A stretch of 64,000 nucleotides of DNA from Xanthomonas euvesicatoria pv. euvesicatoria (GCF_020880415.1 NZ_JAJIUJ010000119.1:1-64000); one strand, 5' to 3'; counted from the first letter of the stretch, positions 1 through 10,094 are shown. Translations and numbers: made by a program. Notes: generated from the letters alone by a model not told the origin.

Positions 1-56
1 TTATCCCGAGTTTGAGAGGCTTGTAAAAAAACCCGCGCGACGCCATCCGTGAAGGT

Positions 57-845
57 ATGACACCGCATCCTGTTGCCGCCGCCGACACCACCGCCCAAGC
101 TCGCCTGGATCGTTCCCGGGTCTTGCGCGCCTTCAATGTGAGCCTTGCCGCCGTGCTGCTGCTGGTGGCGGTGTTCACCGCCCAGGGCATGTTCGACTGG
201 CGCGCCTGGGCGGTGGCACCGCTGCAGGCCGACGGCCTGCGCGGCATCCTCACCGCACCGCTGCTGCATGGTTCGCTGGCCCACCTGGGCGCCAACGCCG
301 CGGCGCTGCTGATCCTGGGCACGCTGGCCGGCAGCGTGTATCCACGTGCCACCGTGATGGCGCTGCCGCTGTTGTGGCTGGGCTCGGGCCTGGGCGCATG
401 GCTGCTGGGCGAACCCGGCAGCCGGCATCTGGGCGCCAGCGGCGTGACCCACGGGCTGATGTTCCTGGTGTTCGTGCTGGGCCTGCTGCGCCGCGACCGC
501 CCCGCGATCGCCACCAGCATGATCGCCTTCCTGTTCTACGGCGGCATGCTGATGACCATCCTGCCGCACGAAGCCGGCGTGTCCTGGCAATCGCATCTGG
601 GCGGTGCGGTGGCCGGCCTGATCGCCGCCCTGCTGCTGCGCCTGCGCGACCCGCAACAGGCCAAGCCGCGCTACAGCTGGGAAGACGAGGACGAAGACGC
701 CGCCTGGGAGGTGAGCAACCCTGAGCACGCGATGCTGGAACCTCCACCGCCGCGTCAGGTGCCGGTGCTGTGGCAGCGCCAGGACGATGGCTCAGACAAC
801 GTGGTGCTGCATTTCCCGCCGCGCGAACGGCCACCAGGTGCCTGA
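57..845 (+). CDS. Rhomboid-family intramembrane serine protease
   Basis: A 262-residue polytopic membrane protein of the rhomboid family, which cleaves transmembrane substrates within the inner membrane. The nucleophile motif GASG lies near residues 125-128, and the second catalytic residue is the His of SHLGG near 179. An HxxxN-type signature (HLGAN) lies in an early helix. About six hydrophobic segments are visible, followed by an acidic, Trp-containing cytoplasmic tail (SWEDEDED) and a proline-rich end. The ATG has GAAGG close upstream. It is convergent with the phosphodiesterase gene to its right. The substrate is unknown. Family call is firm, physiological role is open. Confidence 0.85.
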   Translation: MTPHPVAAADTTAQARLDRSRVLRAFNVSLAAVLLLVAVFTAQGMFDWRAWAVAPLQADGLRGILTAPLLHGSLAHLGANAAALLILGTLAGSVYPRATVMALPLLWLGSGLGAWLLGEPGSRHLGASGVTHGLMFLVFVLGLLRRDRPAIATSMIAFLFYGGMLMTILPHEAGVSWQSHLGGAVAGLIAALLLRLRDPQQAKPRYSWEDEDEDAAWEVSNPEHAMLEPPPPRQVPVLWQRQDDGSDNVVLHFPPRERPPGA

Positions 846-903
846 GACGGATCAGGCAACCACGAATCGGTCGATCCCCTGCGTAGGCGCGTGCCTGCGC
901 GCG

Positions 904-927
904 ACGGGCTGTACCGCTAGAGCCCGT
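904..927. terminator. Hairpin between convergent genes
   Basis: Perfect 7-bp inverted repeat ACGGGCT/AGCCCGT with a 10-nt loop, lying between the converging rhomboid and phosphodiesterase genes. There is no T-run, so a terminator role is only suggested by position. Confidence 0.3.
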
Positions 928-957
928 TGCGCTCTGGCGCGCTCCTACAGATGCTGA

Positions 958-2055
958 TTAGCGCGCGGGGCGCCCGCTCAATGCGCGCCGCGCCAGGCCC
1001 GGGTCGTCGGCGAAGAACGCATCGATGCCCGCATCCAGATACGCCTGCAACTCGACCAACGCACCGGCGTCGTTGCGCTCGGTCACCGCGCCGCTGCTGC
1101 GGTTGTTGGCGGCCAGAAAATAATTTTCTGGACGGAACGTATACGGCTGCACCTGCAACCCGGCCGCATGTGCGTCGTGCACCAGGCTGGTGGGCGCGCC
1201 CAAACGTTGCTGCGCATCCAGCGGGATGATGCTGCGGATGTCGGGGCCGATCGCATCGGCATATGTCGCGACCTGCTTCAGGCCGTCCGGCGTGATCATC
1301 TGCCCGTAGGTCTTCGGCGCATCGTCCGTGCCGGCGGGCAGCGCCATCTGCGCGCCACCGAGCAACTGCAGCAGGCCGATGTTGCTGGTGCGCCCGATCT
1401 TGTCGCGCAGATAGCGCAGATTGCCGGTCTCGAACGACTGGATGATCACCGGCGCAGTCCGGGTATAGGCATGCGCCTGCAAGGTGGCCAGCATCTTGTC
1501 TTCCATCGGCAGGCCCAGCGCCTTGAAATAGCTGGGATGCTTGATCTCCGGAATCAGCCCGATCGTGCGGCCGGTCGCGGCAGATTCGGCCGCGACGAAA
1601 TCGATGATCTCGTCCAAGGTCACGATCTGGAACTGGCCATCCCAGCGCGTGCCACGCAGCTGCGGCAGCCGCTCGCGCGCACGTAGCGTCTTCAACTCGG
1701 CCAGGGTGAAATCTTCGGTGAACCAGCCTTCCATCGCCTGACCGTCGATGGTCTTGCGGGTCTTGCGCGCAGCGAATTCCGGGTGGCTGGCCACATCGGT
1801 GGTGCCACCGATCTCGTTCTCGTGCCGCGCGATCAGTACGCCATCCTTGGTGGACACCAGATCCGGCTCGACAAAATCGGCGCCATCGACAATGGCTTTG
1901 GCATAGGAGGCCAGGGTGTGTTCCGGACGCAGCGCACTGGCGCCGCGGTGCGCAAAGATCTGCACCGTCTTGGCCAGCGGCGCTTCGGCAACTGCCGGGC
2001 CGTTCATGCCAACCATCATCGCTCCCACCAACCAGATACGACCGAACTGCATCAT
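958..2055 (-). CDS. glpQ: Glycerophosphodiester phosphodiesterase, exported
   Basis: A 365-residue protein with an N-terminal signal peptide (hydrophobic GRIWLVGAMMVGM, cleavage around AVAEA). The GDPD-family HRG signature appears as FAHRGAS near residue 35, followed by the acidic metal ligands in FVEPDLV. This family hydrolyses deacylated phospholipid glycerodiesters to glycerol-3-phosphate and an alcohol. The signal peptide makes it periplasmic (GlpQ type) rather than cytosolic (UgpQ type). The ATG at 2055 is preferred over an upstream TTG because GGAGAG lies just in front of it. The symbol follows the periplasmic type; no glpT or ugp transporter adjoins it. Confidence 0.85.
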   Translation of the reverse strand: MMQFGRIWLVGAMMVGMNGPAVAEAPLAKTVQIFAHRGASALRPEHTLASYAKAIVDGADFVEPDLVSTKDGVLIARHENEIGGTTDVASHPEFAARKTRKTIDGQAMEGWFTEDFTLAELKTLRARERLPQLRGTRWDGQFQIVTLDEIIDFVAAESAATGRTIGLIPEIKHPSYFKALGLPMEDKMLATLQAHAYTRTAPVIIQSFETGNLRYLRDKIGRTSNIGLLQLLGGAQMALPAGTDDAPKTYGQMITPDGLKQVATYADAIGPDIRSIIPLDAQQRLGAPTSLVHDAHAAGLQVQPYTFRPENYFLAANNRSSGAVTERNDAGALVELQAYLDAGIDAFFADDPGLARRALSGRPAR

Positions 2056-2270
2056 GCATCTCTCCAACGAAAAACAGGTACCGAATCGACGCCTGACCGC
2101 CGGGCGAGTCTGGTCGATAGGCGGCGCGGGAGGTACGACTGTACATCCCGCTTCCGCTGCATCGTCCGCACCCGCCGGAACATCACTCGCGACGTCTTGT
2201 TCGCCAGCCTAAAGCTGTCTGCGTCGATGGAAACCGGAATTCGGTAAGCAACCGCAAGACCGGCTCTTAC

Positions 2271-2292
2271 GATTCCCCAATCCCGATTCCCG
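2271..2292. repeat. GATTCCC-type intergenic repeat
   Basis: A run of ATTCCC/AATCCC units (GATTCCCCAATCCCGATTCC) directly beyond the stop codon of the TonB-dependent receptor. It matches the motif seen at 32660-32775, 52994-53106 and 59687-59720. Confidence 0.55.
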
Positions 2293-2295
2293 TCC

Positions 2296-4596
2296 TCAGA
2301 ACTTCGCATCCAGCGTCAAGAACACTTGCCGCGGCGCACTGGCATGGAAGGCCAGCTGGCGGCCGTTGGGATCGCTATTGGCGAAGGCCGTCAGGTTGGA
2401 GGCGTAACGCTTGTCGGTGAGGTTGGTGACATTGAGCGAAAGCTTGAGCCCCTGCAGCACGCCAACCTGGCCGAAGTCATAACCACCGCCCGCATCGAAG
2501 GCGGTGTAGCCGCCGAAGCCCTGGTCGTTGGTGTAGGTGTAGTAGCGCTGGCCGGTGTATTTGCCGCGCAGGTTGAGATTCCACGGCCCGTAATTGAAGG
2601 CCAGTTCGCTGGCGAACATGCGCTTGGGCGTGTCGACGGTGTATTTGCCGGCGGTGGGAATCACCACGCCGTTCTGCACGTAGTTGTCGTCGTAGGTCGA
2701 ACGGTTGATCGAGGCCGAGTTGTACCACTGCAGGTAGCTGGTTGGCTTCCAGATCACCGTCAGTTCGCCGCCGCGGCTGCTCACCGAGCCCACGTTGAAG
2801 AAGCGCGTGGTGCATGCGGGCGTGGTGCCCTGCTGGATGCTGGCGCAGGGGTTGAGCGAAAGCAGGCGGTTATCGAAGGTGACGTCGTAGCCGACCAGCG
2901 AGGCTTCGAAGCGGTCGCGCACGAAGCGATAGCCGGCTTCCAGCGTGCGCGATTTCTCCGGCTCCAATGCGCCGACGCTGGCATCGAACGAGGCCTGGGT
3001 CACCAACAACGGGCCACCGGCGCCGCCGCCCTGGAACGCGGCGATGTTTTCCGCGTACGAGGCGAACACTTCCTGGCCTTCGGCCAGGCGATAGCCCACG
3101 CCGATCTGCGGCAACACCGATTCGCTGGCCTTGAGCGAACCGGTGGCCACCGGCGCTTCCACTGCCACGCCCGGCGTCTCGCGCGCGGTCATTTCGGTGC
3201 TCGGGCTCTTGATGCCCAGGTCCAGGCTCAGACGCTCATCCAGGAACTTGAAATTGCCCTGCACGTAGAACTGCCGCGTGGTGATGATGTAGTTCTGCGA
3301 GAACAAACGGCGATTGGGATTCTGAAGGAACTTGTCGTCGCTGACCGGACCATCGATCCAGTAGAAATTGCGCTCCACATCGTGGTGATTGCGCTCGTAC
3401 CACAGGCCCGCTTCCAGATGATGCGGGCCAAGGTCCCAACCGAGCGAAGCGATGCCGCCGGTGCGGTTGATCCAGTAATTGGTGCTGCGGATGGAAATCG
3501 GCAATGCCTGCGGCGTACCCGGATTGGACGCCTGGCCCGGCGACCACCAGTGGCCCTGGCCCTTGTTCTCGTGGTGATAGACCTGCGTGTGCAGGCTGAT
3601 CGCATCGTTGGGCTGGAAATCGCCGGCCACGTAGAACAGGTCGTCGTCGCGCAAGGCGCGGCTCTGGTAGTACGCATCGTCGATGTTGTCGACACCGCCG
3701 CTGAAACCGCAACGCGCGGCATTGCGCGTGGCCGGTGCGCAATACGCCGCAGCCAATGCGCGGTTCCAGTCCGGCGCGTACAGATTCCAGTCCCAGCCCA
3801 GGCCGCGCGCCATGCCGCTCTTGGACAGGTACGCATAGTCGGCCTGCGAAGTACGCGAGGTATCGGCGAATGCGGTCAGCTTGCCGCCATCGAACTGGTA
3901 CACGCCCTTGGCATTGAACTGCCGCGTGGTGGTCGGCGATTCCGGGCGCGCCCACATGTCGGCTTCGGCGTTGATGCCGGACACATACGCCGAAAACCCG
4001 TTGTAATCGCCGGTATCCACGCGCAGGAAGGTGCGCCGATTGGCATCGGAGCCCACCGTCTGCGACACCTGCCCGCCGAATACGCTGGACGGATCGGCCG
4101 AGTAATACTGGATGGTGCCGCCCAGGTTGCTGGTCGACGCCGTGCCCAACGCACCGATGCCCGAGGCCAGCTCCACGCCGCCGAAGTTTTCCGCAATCAA
4201 TGCGCGGCTGATGTTGAGGCCGTTGTAGTTGCCATAGGCGTTGTCGCCCAACGGCAGGCCGTCGAGCGTATAGCCCAGGCGCGTACCGTTGAAGCCGCGC
4301 AGGCTGATCGTCTGCGATTCTTCGTTGGCACCGAACGCATCGTTGGATTGCACGTTCACGCCCGGCATGCGGTTGAGCAGCTTCTGGATGCTGGTGCCCG
4401 GTGGCAACACCGCAATGTCCTGCGGGGTGATGCGCTGCACCTGGCGGGTTTCGCCCTGGCCGATCACCGACACCGCATCGAGTTGCTGCACGGTCGCACC
4501 GGTATCGGCAGACACCTCAGGGTCGGCGGCGTAAGCGGCAGGCGCGAGCACGAGCGCGGCGAGAACGGCGGCACTTAACTGATGGGTCTTGGGCAT
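2296..4596 (-). CDS. TonB-dependent outer-membrane receptor
   Basis: A 766-residue outer-membrane receptor. The ATG at 4596 begins a clean signal peptide (MPKTHQLSAAVLAALVLAPA, cleavage after AYA); the frame upstream of it is unlikely to be translated. A TonB-box-like stretch (LDAVSVIG) follows, then a plug domain from about residue 70 with the SLRGFNGTR and GTIQYY segments. A long beta-barrel ends in a C-terminal Phe (LTLDAKF), the usual outer-membrane assembly signal. Uptake would be powered by TonB-ExbB-ExbD such as that encoded at 23.6-26.7 kb. The plug resembles ferric-siderophore or dicitrate receptors, but I cannot assign a ligand. It is divergent from the acid phosphatase. Confidence 0.88.
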   Translation of the reverse strand: MPKTHQLSAAVLAALVLAPAAYAADPEVSADTGATVQQLDAVSVIGQGETRQVQRITPQDIAVLPPGTSIQKLLNRMPGVNVQSNDAFGANEESQTISLRGFNGTRLGYTLDGLPLGDNAYGNYNGLNISRALIAENFGGVELASGIGALGTASTSNLGGTIQYYSADPSSVFGGQVSQTVGSDANRRTFLRVDTGDYNGFSAYVSGINAEADMWARPESPTTTRQFNAKGVYQFDGGKLTAFADTSRTSQADYAYLSKSGMARGLGWDWNLYAPDWNRALAAAYCAPATRNAARCGFSGGVDNIDDAYYQSRALRDDDLFYVAGDFQPNDAISLHTQVYHHENKGQGHWWSPGQASNPGTPQALPISIRSTNYWINRTGGIASLGWDLGPHHLEAGLWYERNHHDVERNFYWIDGPVSDDKFLQNPNRRLFSQNYIITTRQFYVQGNFKFLDERLSLDLGIKSPSTEMTARETPGVAVEAPVATGSLKASESVLPQIGVGYRLAEGQEVFASYAENIAAFQGGGAGGPLLVTQASFDASVGALEPEKSRTLEAGYRFVRDRFEASLVGYDVTFDNRLLSLNPCASIQQGTTPACTTRFFNVGSVSSRGGELTVIWKPTSYLQWYNSASINRSTYDDNYVQNGVVIPTAGKYTVDTPKRMFASELAFNYGPWNLNLRGKYTGQRYYTYTNDQGFGGYTAFDAGGGYDFGQVGVLQGLKLSLNVTNLTDKRYASNLTAFANSDPNGRQLAFHASAPRQVFLTLDAKF

Positions 4597-4788
4597 GAGC
4601 GGCGTTGGGGACGAGTCAAAAGATGGCGGCAAGCGTGCGACAGTTGTCTTGCGTCGATGCGACCGAAACATGACAGTGCAACGACAACCGTTTCGCATCC
4701 CTGGCCGTTGCTGCGTCGCGTTGGCATGCAGCTGTCATCGAGCCGTCGTAATCTGCGGGCTCTTCCATTTGTGTTGTCTGAGGTTGCC

Positions 4789-5646
4789 ATGTCGCAGCGC
4801 ATTGCTTGCCACTCTCACCGGACGCTGGTCAGCGTTGCCATCGCCGCATTGTTGATCGGCAGCGGCATCGCAAGTGCACGGGACAAGGCAGCCGCGAAAG
4901 ATTCGGTGCTAGCCACCGACGCGCATGGGTACCTGGAGAAACAACAACTGCCCGACAGCGTGCAGCTGGTGCCACCGCCACCGCAGGAGGGCAGCGCTGC
5001 GCTCGCCAACGACGAGGCAGTCGCCAAGGCCATGCTCGCCCTGCGCGGGACACCGCGCTGGGAGCTGGCCGCGGAGGACGCGGTGCTGAGCTTTCCGGCT
5101 GCGGCCACGCACTTCAGCTGCGCGCTGGGCATACAGATCGACCAGGCCAGCACCCCGCATCTGATCCGTCTGCTCGAACGCAGCATGCGCGATGCCAGCA
5201 CCGCGACCAGCGCCGCCAAGGCACGCTATCAACGCCCGCGTCCTTTCATGCGCAACGCGCAACCGATGTGCACCCCGGCCGATGACGCGGCCCTGCGCAA
5301 GAACGGTTCCTACCCCTCCGGCCACACCGCCATCGGCTGGACCTGGGGCCTGATCCTGTCCGAAATCGCCCCCGCCCACCGCGACGCCCTGCTCGCGCGC
5401 GGCCGCGCCTTCGGCGACAGCCGCCTGGTCTGCAACGTGCACTGGCAGAGCGATGTCACCCAGGGCCGCGTGGTAGGCGCTGCCACGGTCGCCGCATTGC
5501 ACGCCAATCCTGCGTTCGAAAAAGACCTGGCCGCCGCACGCCGCGAGATCGAACAGGCGCAGGCCAAGCAGCCGGCTGCGTCCTCGGTGGCTGCGTGCAA
5601 CGCGGAAAACCAAGCGCTAGGGACCGCATTGCCTGGGGTGCTGTAG
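4789..5646 (+). CDS. Class A (PAP2-type) non-specific acid phosphatase, exported
   Basis: A 285-residue protein with a signal peptide (LVSVAIAALLIGSGIASA). The three PAP2 phosphatase motifs are complete: KX6RP (KARYQRPRP), PSGH (GSYPSGHTA), and SRX5HX3D (DSRLVCNVHWQSD). Spacing and length fit periplasmic class A bacterial acid phosphatases (PhoN/PhoC type), which release phosphate from diverse organic monoesters. The ATG at 4789 is chosen because it starts the signal peptide; the open frame further upstream lies in the divergent promoter region shared with the TonB-dependent receptor. The co-location suggests, but does not show, a nutrient-scavenging role. Confidence 0.85.
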   Translation: MSQRIACHSHRTLVSVAIAALLIGSGIASARDKAAAKDSVLATDAHGYLEKQQLPDSVQLVPPPPQEGSAALANDEAVAKAMLALRGTPRWELAAEDAVLSFPAAATHFSCALGIQIDQASTPHLIRLLERSMRDASTATSAAKARYQRPRPFMRNAQPMCTPADDAALRKNGSYPSGHTAIGWTWGLILSEIAPAHRDALLARGRAFGDSRLVCNVHWQSDVTQGRVVGAATVAALHANPAFEKDLAAARREIEQAQAKQPAASSVAACNAENQALGTALPGVL

Positions 5647-5809
5647 TCCACCGCAAGCGCATGGCCGATGCGCCTGCGGTGCTCGGACGATGTGCGAGAG
5701 GTTGCGCCCGCATCGCCGTCCACGCAGATGATGTGCGGCGGCAGCTGCGTCTGGGTGCGGCCCGGTTCCGACGGTTCCCGCGCGCCTCATCGCGCTGGGC
5801 ATCGCCGCA

Positions 5810-7150
5810 TCACTTGCCGATGCAAAAACTCGAGAAGATCTTGCCGAGCAGGTCATCGGCACTGAGCTTTCCGGTGATCTCGCCGAGTGCTTCATGCGCC
5901 AGGCGCAGTTCTTCGGCAGCCAGTTCCAGCTGCTCGAAACCCAGTTCCAGATCGGCAGCGTCCACGTGTTGTTCGGCGCGACGCAGCGCCTGAACATGCC
6001 GTGTGCGGGCAGAGAATTCGCCCTCGACGCTGTCCACGCCATCGCCGAGCGCAAGCGCGCGCAGGCGGATGTGCAATTGCTCCAGTCCCTGTCCGGTCAC
6101 GGCAGAGACAGCGATCGCATTGGCATCGAGCGATACGGCATTGCCGAGCAGATCGCATTTGTTGTGGATCCACAGCTGACGCGGCACGGCATCGATGGCA
6201 TCGCCAATGGCATCGCGGGCGGCCTGCGGGTCGCGTGCATCCAGCACCACCAGTGCCAGGTCCGCGCGCTCCAGCTCGGCGCGTGCACGGCGCATGCCTT
6301 CGCGTTCGATCGCATCGCCGCCATCGCGCAGGCCGGCGGTATCGACCAGGGTCAACTCGAAGCCGTCGAGCTGGATGGCTTCGTGCAAGGTGTCGCGGGT
6401 GGTGCCGGCGACATCGGTGACGATCGCCCGATCGCTACCGGCCAGCGCATTGAGCAAGGAACTCTTGCCGGCGTTGGGCGGACCGATCAACACCGCATGC
6501 AGGCCGTCGCGCAACTTGCGTCCGCGTTCGGCATCGCGCAGCAGCTGGGCGAGCACGTTGCGCGCCTGACCCAGACCATCGCGTAGTTGGTTGCCGCCCA
6601 AGGTGTCGAGCGGCTCGTCGGCAAAGTCGATGGCCGCTTCCACGTGGATACGCAGGCGGGTCAGTGTGTCCGCCACCGCATCGACCCGTCGCGAAAACAC
6701 CCCGTCCAGTGCGCGCCGCGCGGCGCGTGCCGCCCGCAGGTCGCCGGCTGCGATCAAGTCGGCAATCGCCTCGGCCTGTGCAAGATCGAGCTTGCCGTTG
6801 AGAAATGCACGCTCACTGAATTCACCGGCGCGTGCCTGGCGGGCGCCCAGTTCGATGCAGCGGGCAACCAGTTGCCGCAACAGCACCGGGCTGCCATGGC
6901 CTTGCAGCTCGACGACGTCTTCGCCGGTAAAGCTGTGCGGCGCGTTGAACCACAGCGCAATGCCATCGTCGATGACGGCGCCCTGCCCGTCGCGAAAACG
7001 CGCGTAGTGCGCATGCCGCGGCTGCATCCGCGCAATTCCCAGTTGCGCTGCAATCTGCACCGACTGCGCCCCGGACAGGCGCACGATGCCCACGCCGCCG
7101 ATTCCGGCAGCACTGGCGATGGCAACGATGGTCGAAGCGGAAGACGACAT
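5810..7150 (-). CDS. mnmE: tRNA uridine-34 modification GTPase MnmE
   Basis: A 446-residue GTPase that with MnmG installs the carboxymethylaminomethyl group at C5 of wobble uridine in certain tRNAs. An N-terminal formyl-THF-binding domain ([19 protein letters not shown]) is followed by a helical region and an inserted G domain: G1 [10 protein letters not shown]3 [10 protein letters not shown]4 NKCD. The C-terminal CIGK, with the catalytic Cys, is intact. The ATG at 7150 gives the canonical MSSSAST start. It lies downstream of the caspase-deacetylase gene and about 3 kb from yidC; the mnmE-yidC-rnpA-rpmH neighbourhood is a conserved origin arrangement in gammaproteobacteria. Confidence 0.97.
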   Translation of the reverse strand: MSSSASTIVAIASAAGIGGVGIVRLSGAQSVQIAAQLGIARMQPRHAHYARFRDGQGAVIDDGIALWFNAPHSFTGEDVVELQGHGSPVLLRQLVARCIELGARQARAGEFSERAFLNGKLDLAQAEAIADLIAAGDLRAARAARRALDGVFSRRVDAVADTLTRLRIHVEAAIDFADEPLDTLGGNQLRDGLGQARNVLAQLLRDAERGRKLRDGLHAVLIGPPNAGKSSLLNALAGSDRAIVTDVAGTTRDTLHEAIQLDGFELTLVDTAGLRDGGDAIEREGMRRARAELERADLALVVLDARDPQAARDAIGDAIDAVPRQLWIHNKCDLLGNAVSLDANAIAVSAVTGQGLEQLHIRLRALALGDGVDSVEGEFSARTRHVQALRRAEQHVDAADLELGFEQLELAAEELRLAHEALGEITGKLSADDLLGKIFSSFCIGK

Positions 7151-7306
7151 GGGCACTGCTCTACGTGGATTGAAAAAGGACACCTGTAGTTTAAACGGCG
7201 CAGTCAACAACGCCGACCCACATATTTGCGGGCACTTTTGAATCACCTCCCATGACGACATCCGCGCTGTCTGGCGTCTGCACGCCATGTCGTGTCGCGC
7301 GTCCGG

Positions 7307-10009
7307 TCACAACGATTGCAGCTGTGCGCGCGCCTGCTCGGCACCACTGCCTTGCGGCTGCAATTCCAGGTAGGTGGCATAGGCCTTGCGCGCCTTGTCG
7401 CGATCGCCTGCCTTGGCATATGCATCGCCGAGATTGAGATAGGCCACCGCGCGCGAGGGATCGATCTTCAAGGTATTTTCCAGCCAGCGCGCCGATTCGG
7501 CAAAGCGCCCCTGACGGTAATACACAAAGCCCAGGTTGTTGGCCGCCAGCGCGAAATCCGGACGCAGCTTCAGTGCCTCGGCAAATTGCTCGGCCGCATC
7601 GGCATAGCGCTTTTCCTTGTACAACTGCAGGCCGCGTTCGTTGGCCAGTTGTGCACGTTGGCGATCGCTGCTCTTCGCTGCGGTGGGCAACACCAGCGTG
7701 GCCTGGCCACCTTGCAGTGTCTTCACCGTCACCGGCACTGCAGCCACTGCCACACCGGCTGCGGCCGGCACAGGGCGCGCTGCGTCCACACGTGAGTTGA
7801 GCGCAATCGCATCGGCCGACAGCTGCGCGGTCTGCGCAGTGAGAAATTCTTCGCCGCTGGGAACCTGGAACACGAATTCGCCGCCTTGCGAACCGGGCAG
7901 GCTGCCGAATGCCGGCGTCTGCGCCGAGACTGCCGACACCGCGGGCGCCACGTACGCGGCCAGTTCGGTTCCGGTGATCAAGCCATCGCCATTGAGGTCG
8001 CCCTTGCCAGCCAATGCCTGCAACAGCACCCAGGTGAACACCGAATGCCCATTGGGCCCGCTATCGGCCACCTGTTGATCGGCGCCGCCGGCGGTGAGCA
8101 TCTGGCGCGCGATACGCCGCGCGTTCTCGCGCAGATACGCGCTGGACGTCGGCCCGCCGCGCGTCAATCCCAGCCCGCTGTAGCACGCATCCATCACGAA
8201 CAAGACGTGCTTGGCCTGCAGGCTTTCGGCGATGTTCTGCAAATCGCTCATTGCGATCGCATCGCTGGCCAGATGCTGCGGGTCCGAGTCGACCGGAATG
8301 ATGTAACCCAGATCGCGACCGGAAGCGAGCCGTCGTGTGGCGCCATGCCCGGCAAAGAACACGAACACGCGGTCGTTGGTTTGTGCACGGCCTTCGCCGA
8401 GGCGGTCGTGGAATGCGGCCAGGATATTGTTGCGCGTGGCCTGCCCGTCCTTGAGCACGATCACTTGCGAGGACGGAAACCCCAACGGCCCGGTCAGGGT
8501 ACTGGCAATCGCCTGCGCATCGTTGGCCGCATAGTCCAGCTTGGGCCAATGCGCGTAGTCGTCGATGCCGATCACGATCGCCCACGATTTCGCATAGCCG
8601 GTGGTCACCGTGGCATCGGCCGCCGCGCCGGGTGCGCGCGCGACCGAGAACTCGCGGCCATTCCAGCCGGCGAACTGGTAACCGTCGGCGATGAGACGAT
8701 CCAGAATCTGCGGCAGCGCCTTCACTGCGCGGTCGTGGATGTCATGAAACAGCACGATGCCGCGCTGGTCCTTGTTCACTTGATCGAGCACGCGTTGCAC
8801 GATGGATTCCGGCACCGGATCGGCCCAGTCCAGCGAGTCGATGTTCCACATGATCGATTTCAGGCCGGCTTCGCCCAGCAGCTGCAAGCCTTCCGCATTG
8901 CGTGCGCCATACGGAAACCGGAACAGCGGCGCGCGCTTGTCGTCCACTGCACGCAGCAAGGTGTCGGTATCCAGAACCTGGCGACGCAGTGCATCGCCGG
9001 TGGTCTTGGACAACTGTGCGTGGGTGAGGCTGTGGTTCCCCACCGCATAGCCTTCTTCCATCAGCGAATGACTGATCTTCGACAGCGGCGCAAGTTGCGG
9101 TTTGCCGTTGGCATCCAGGCTGCCGAGGTTGCGCCCCACTTCGAAGAACACGCCGGGCACATCGTAGCGCTTGAGAATCGCCACGATCTCTTCGGTGTAG
9201 GCCTTGTGCGGGCCATCGTCGAAGGTGAGCACCACTGTCTTGGGCGGCAGGTCGCGGCCGAACACTTCGCTGTCGCTGTCGCGCGCGGCGAACGGGTACG
9301 GCTCGACCACGCCATGGTCGCGCAGGATGTTCTCGCGCGTATAGAGCGTGCGCAACTGCGCCACGTAGTCGCCCCATTTCTCGCGCTTGGGCACGATGGC
9401 GCGGCTGCGATCGAAACGGCTGAAGATCTGCGTCAACTCCTTGTTGTAGCTGCGCTCGATCTCGTCCAGCGCCTCCAGATCCTCGCCGATGCGCTGATGC
9501 AGTTTCACCGCCGGCAATGCAGAGTCGCGGCCGATGCGCGCATGCAGATCGCGCAGCACCTCGGCAAATGCCAGGCGGTCGGCATCGAACAGATCCGACG
9601 CAGATTCCACCTCGTCCAGCACTGCGGAAATCGTCGCGAACCGGCGTGCATCCTTGGAAGCCAGAATCGTGTCCAACGATGCGGCAATGCGTTCGCGCTG
9701 CTCCAGGTTTTCGTGAAACAACTGCTGGCCCACGCTGCTGGAGGTGGCGCGATCGCGTGGCGTTTGTTTGTCCTCATCGGCCAGCAGCACGATGATGCGG
9801 CGGTGCCGGTCCAGCTGTTCGCGCAGTTGAGCGATCAATGCACCGGTGGCGTTCCCGGTCTTGTCCGCCTGCGTGCCAGCGCTCGTTGCAGCCGCGGGCT
9901 TCGCAGCGCCGGCAGCATCGCTGGCGTCCTGCGTGCCGCAGCCGGCCAACGCCAGCACTCCCACGCAACTTGCGCACAGCAACAGGCGATGCAACGGCGA
10001 TGTGGTCAC
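7307..10009 (-). CDS. Lipoprotein: polysaccharide deacetylase + caspase-like + EF-hand + TPR
   Basis: A 900-residue multidomain protein. The GTG at 10009 has AGGA 7 nt upstream and gives a short lipoprotein signal with lipobox LAGC (Cys24); a further GTG lies at 10042. A helical region to about residue 240 precedes a NodB-type polysaccharide deacetylase with TFDDGP near 262, NHSLTH, RFPYGAR and LFHD motifs. From about 480 comes a peptidase C14 domain with catalytic His in FFAGHG (near 556) and Cys in DACYSG (near 609). A calcium-loop-like DLNGDGLITGTE follows near 670, then at least two TPRs from about 790. All catalytic residues appear intact. Likely membrane-anchored in the periplasm; function unknown, and the fusion is unusual. 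Confidence 0.85.
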   Translation of the reverse strand: MTTSPLHRLLLCASCVGVLALAGCGTQDASDAAGAAKPAAATSAGTQADKTGNATGALIAQLREQLDRHRRIIVLLADEDKQTPRDRATSSSVGQQLFHENLEQRERIAASLDTILASKDARRFATISAVLDEVESASDLFDADRLAFAEVLRDLHARIGRDSALPAVKLHQRIGEDLEALDEIERSYNKELTQIFSRFDRSRAIVPKREKWGDYVAQLRTLYTRENILRDHGVVEPYPFAARDSDSEVFGRDLPPKTVVLTFDDGPHKAYTEEIVAILKRYDVPGVFFEVGRNLGSLDANGKPQLAPLSKISHSLMEEGYAVGNHSLTHAQLSKTTGDALRRQVLDTDTLLRAVDDKRAPLFRFPYGARNAEGLQLLGEAGLKSIMWNIDSLDWADPVPESIVQRVLDQVNKDQRGIVLFHDIHDRAVKALPQILDRLIADGYQFAGWNGREFSVARAPGAAADATVTTGYAKSWAIVIGIDDYAHWPKLDYAANDAQAIASTLTGPLGFPSSQVIVLKDGQATRNNILAAFHDRLGEGRAQTNDRVFVFFAGHGATRRLASGRDLGYIIPVDSDPQHLASDAIAMSDLQNIAESLQAKHVLFVMDACYSGLGLTRGGPTSSAYLRENARRIARQMLTAGGADQQVADSGPNGHSVFTWVLLQALAGKGDLNGDGLITGTELAAYVAPAVSAVSAQTPAFGSLPGSQGGEFVFQVPSGEEFLTAQTAQLSADAIALNSRVDAARPVPAAAGVAVAAVPVTVKTLQGGQATLVLPTAAKSSDRQRAQLANERGLQLYKEKRYADAAEQFAEALKLRPDFALAANNLGFVYYRQGRFAESARWLENTLKIDPSRAVAYLNLGDAYAKAGDRDKARKAYATYLELQPQGSGAEQARAQLQSL

Positions 10010-10063
10010 GACGGCGTCCTTGGCGAAAGAGACAACAGGCACTCAATGCGGGCTGACATGCAG

Positions 10064-10088
10064 AAAGCCCGCCTTGCGGCGGGCCTTC
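10064..10088 (-). terminator. Terminator of the rpmH-rnpA-yidC transcript
   Basis: Perfect GC stem GCCCGCC/GGCGGGC with a 4-nt GCAA loop (minus-strand reading), located 7-30 nt beyond the yidC stop and followed by TTTC on the minus strand. The T-run is short. Confidence 0.6.
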
Positions 10089-10094
10089 TTGAAC

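Noticed and set aside
2326-4578. A 750-aa open frame antisense to the TonB-dependent receptor
   Set aside because: GC-rich antisense shadow; no family features and low-complexity Arg/Val-rich translation.
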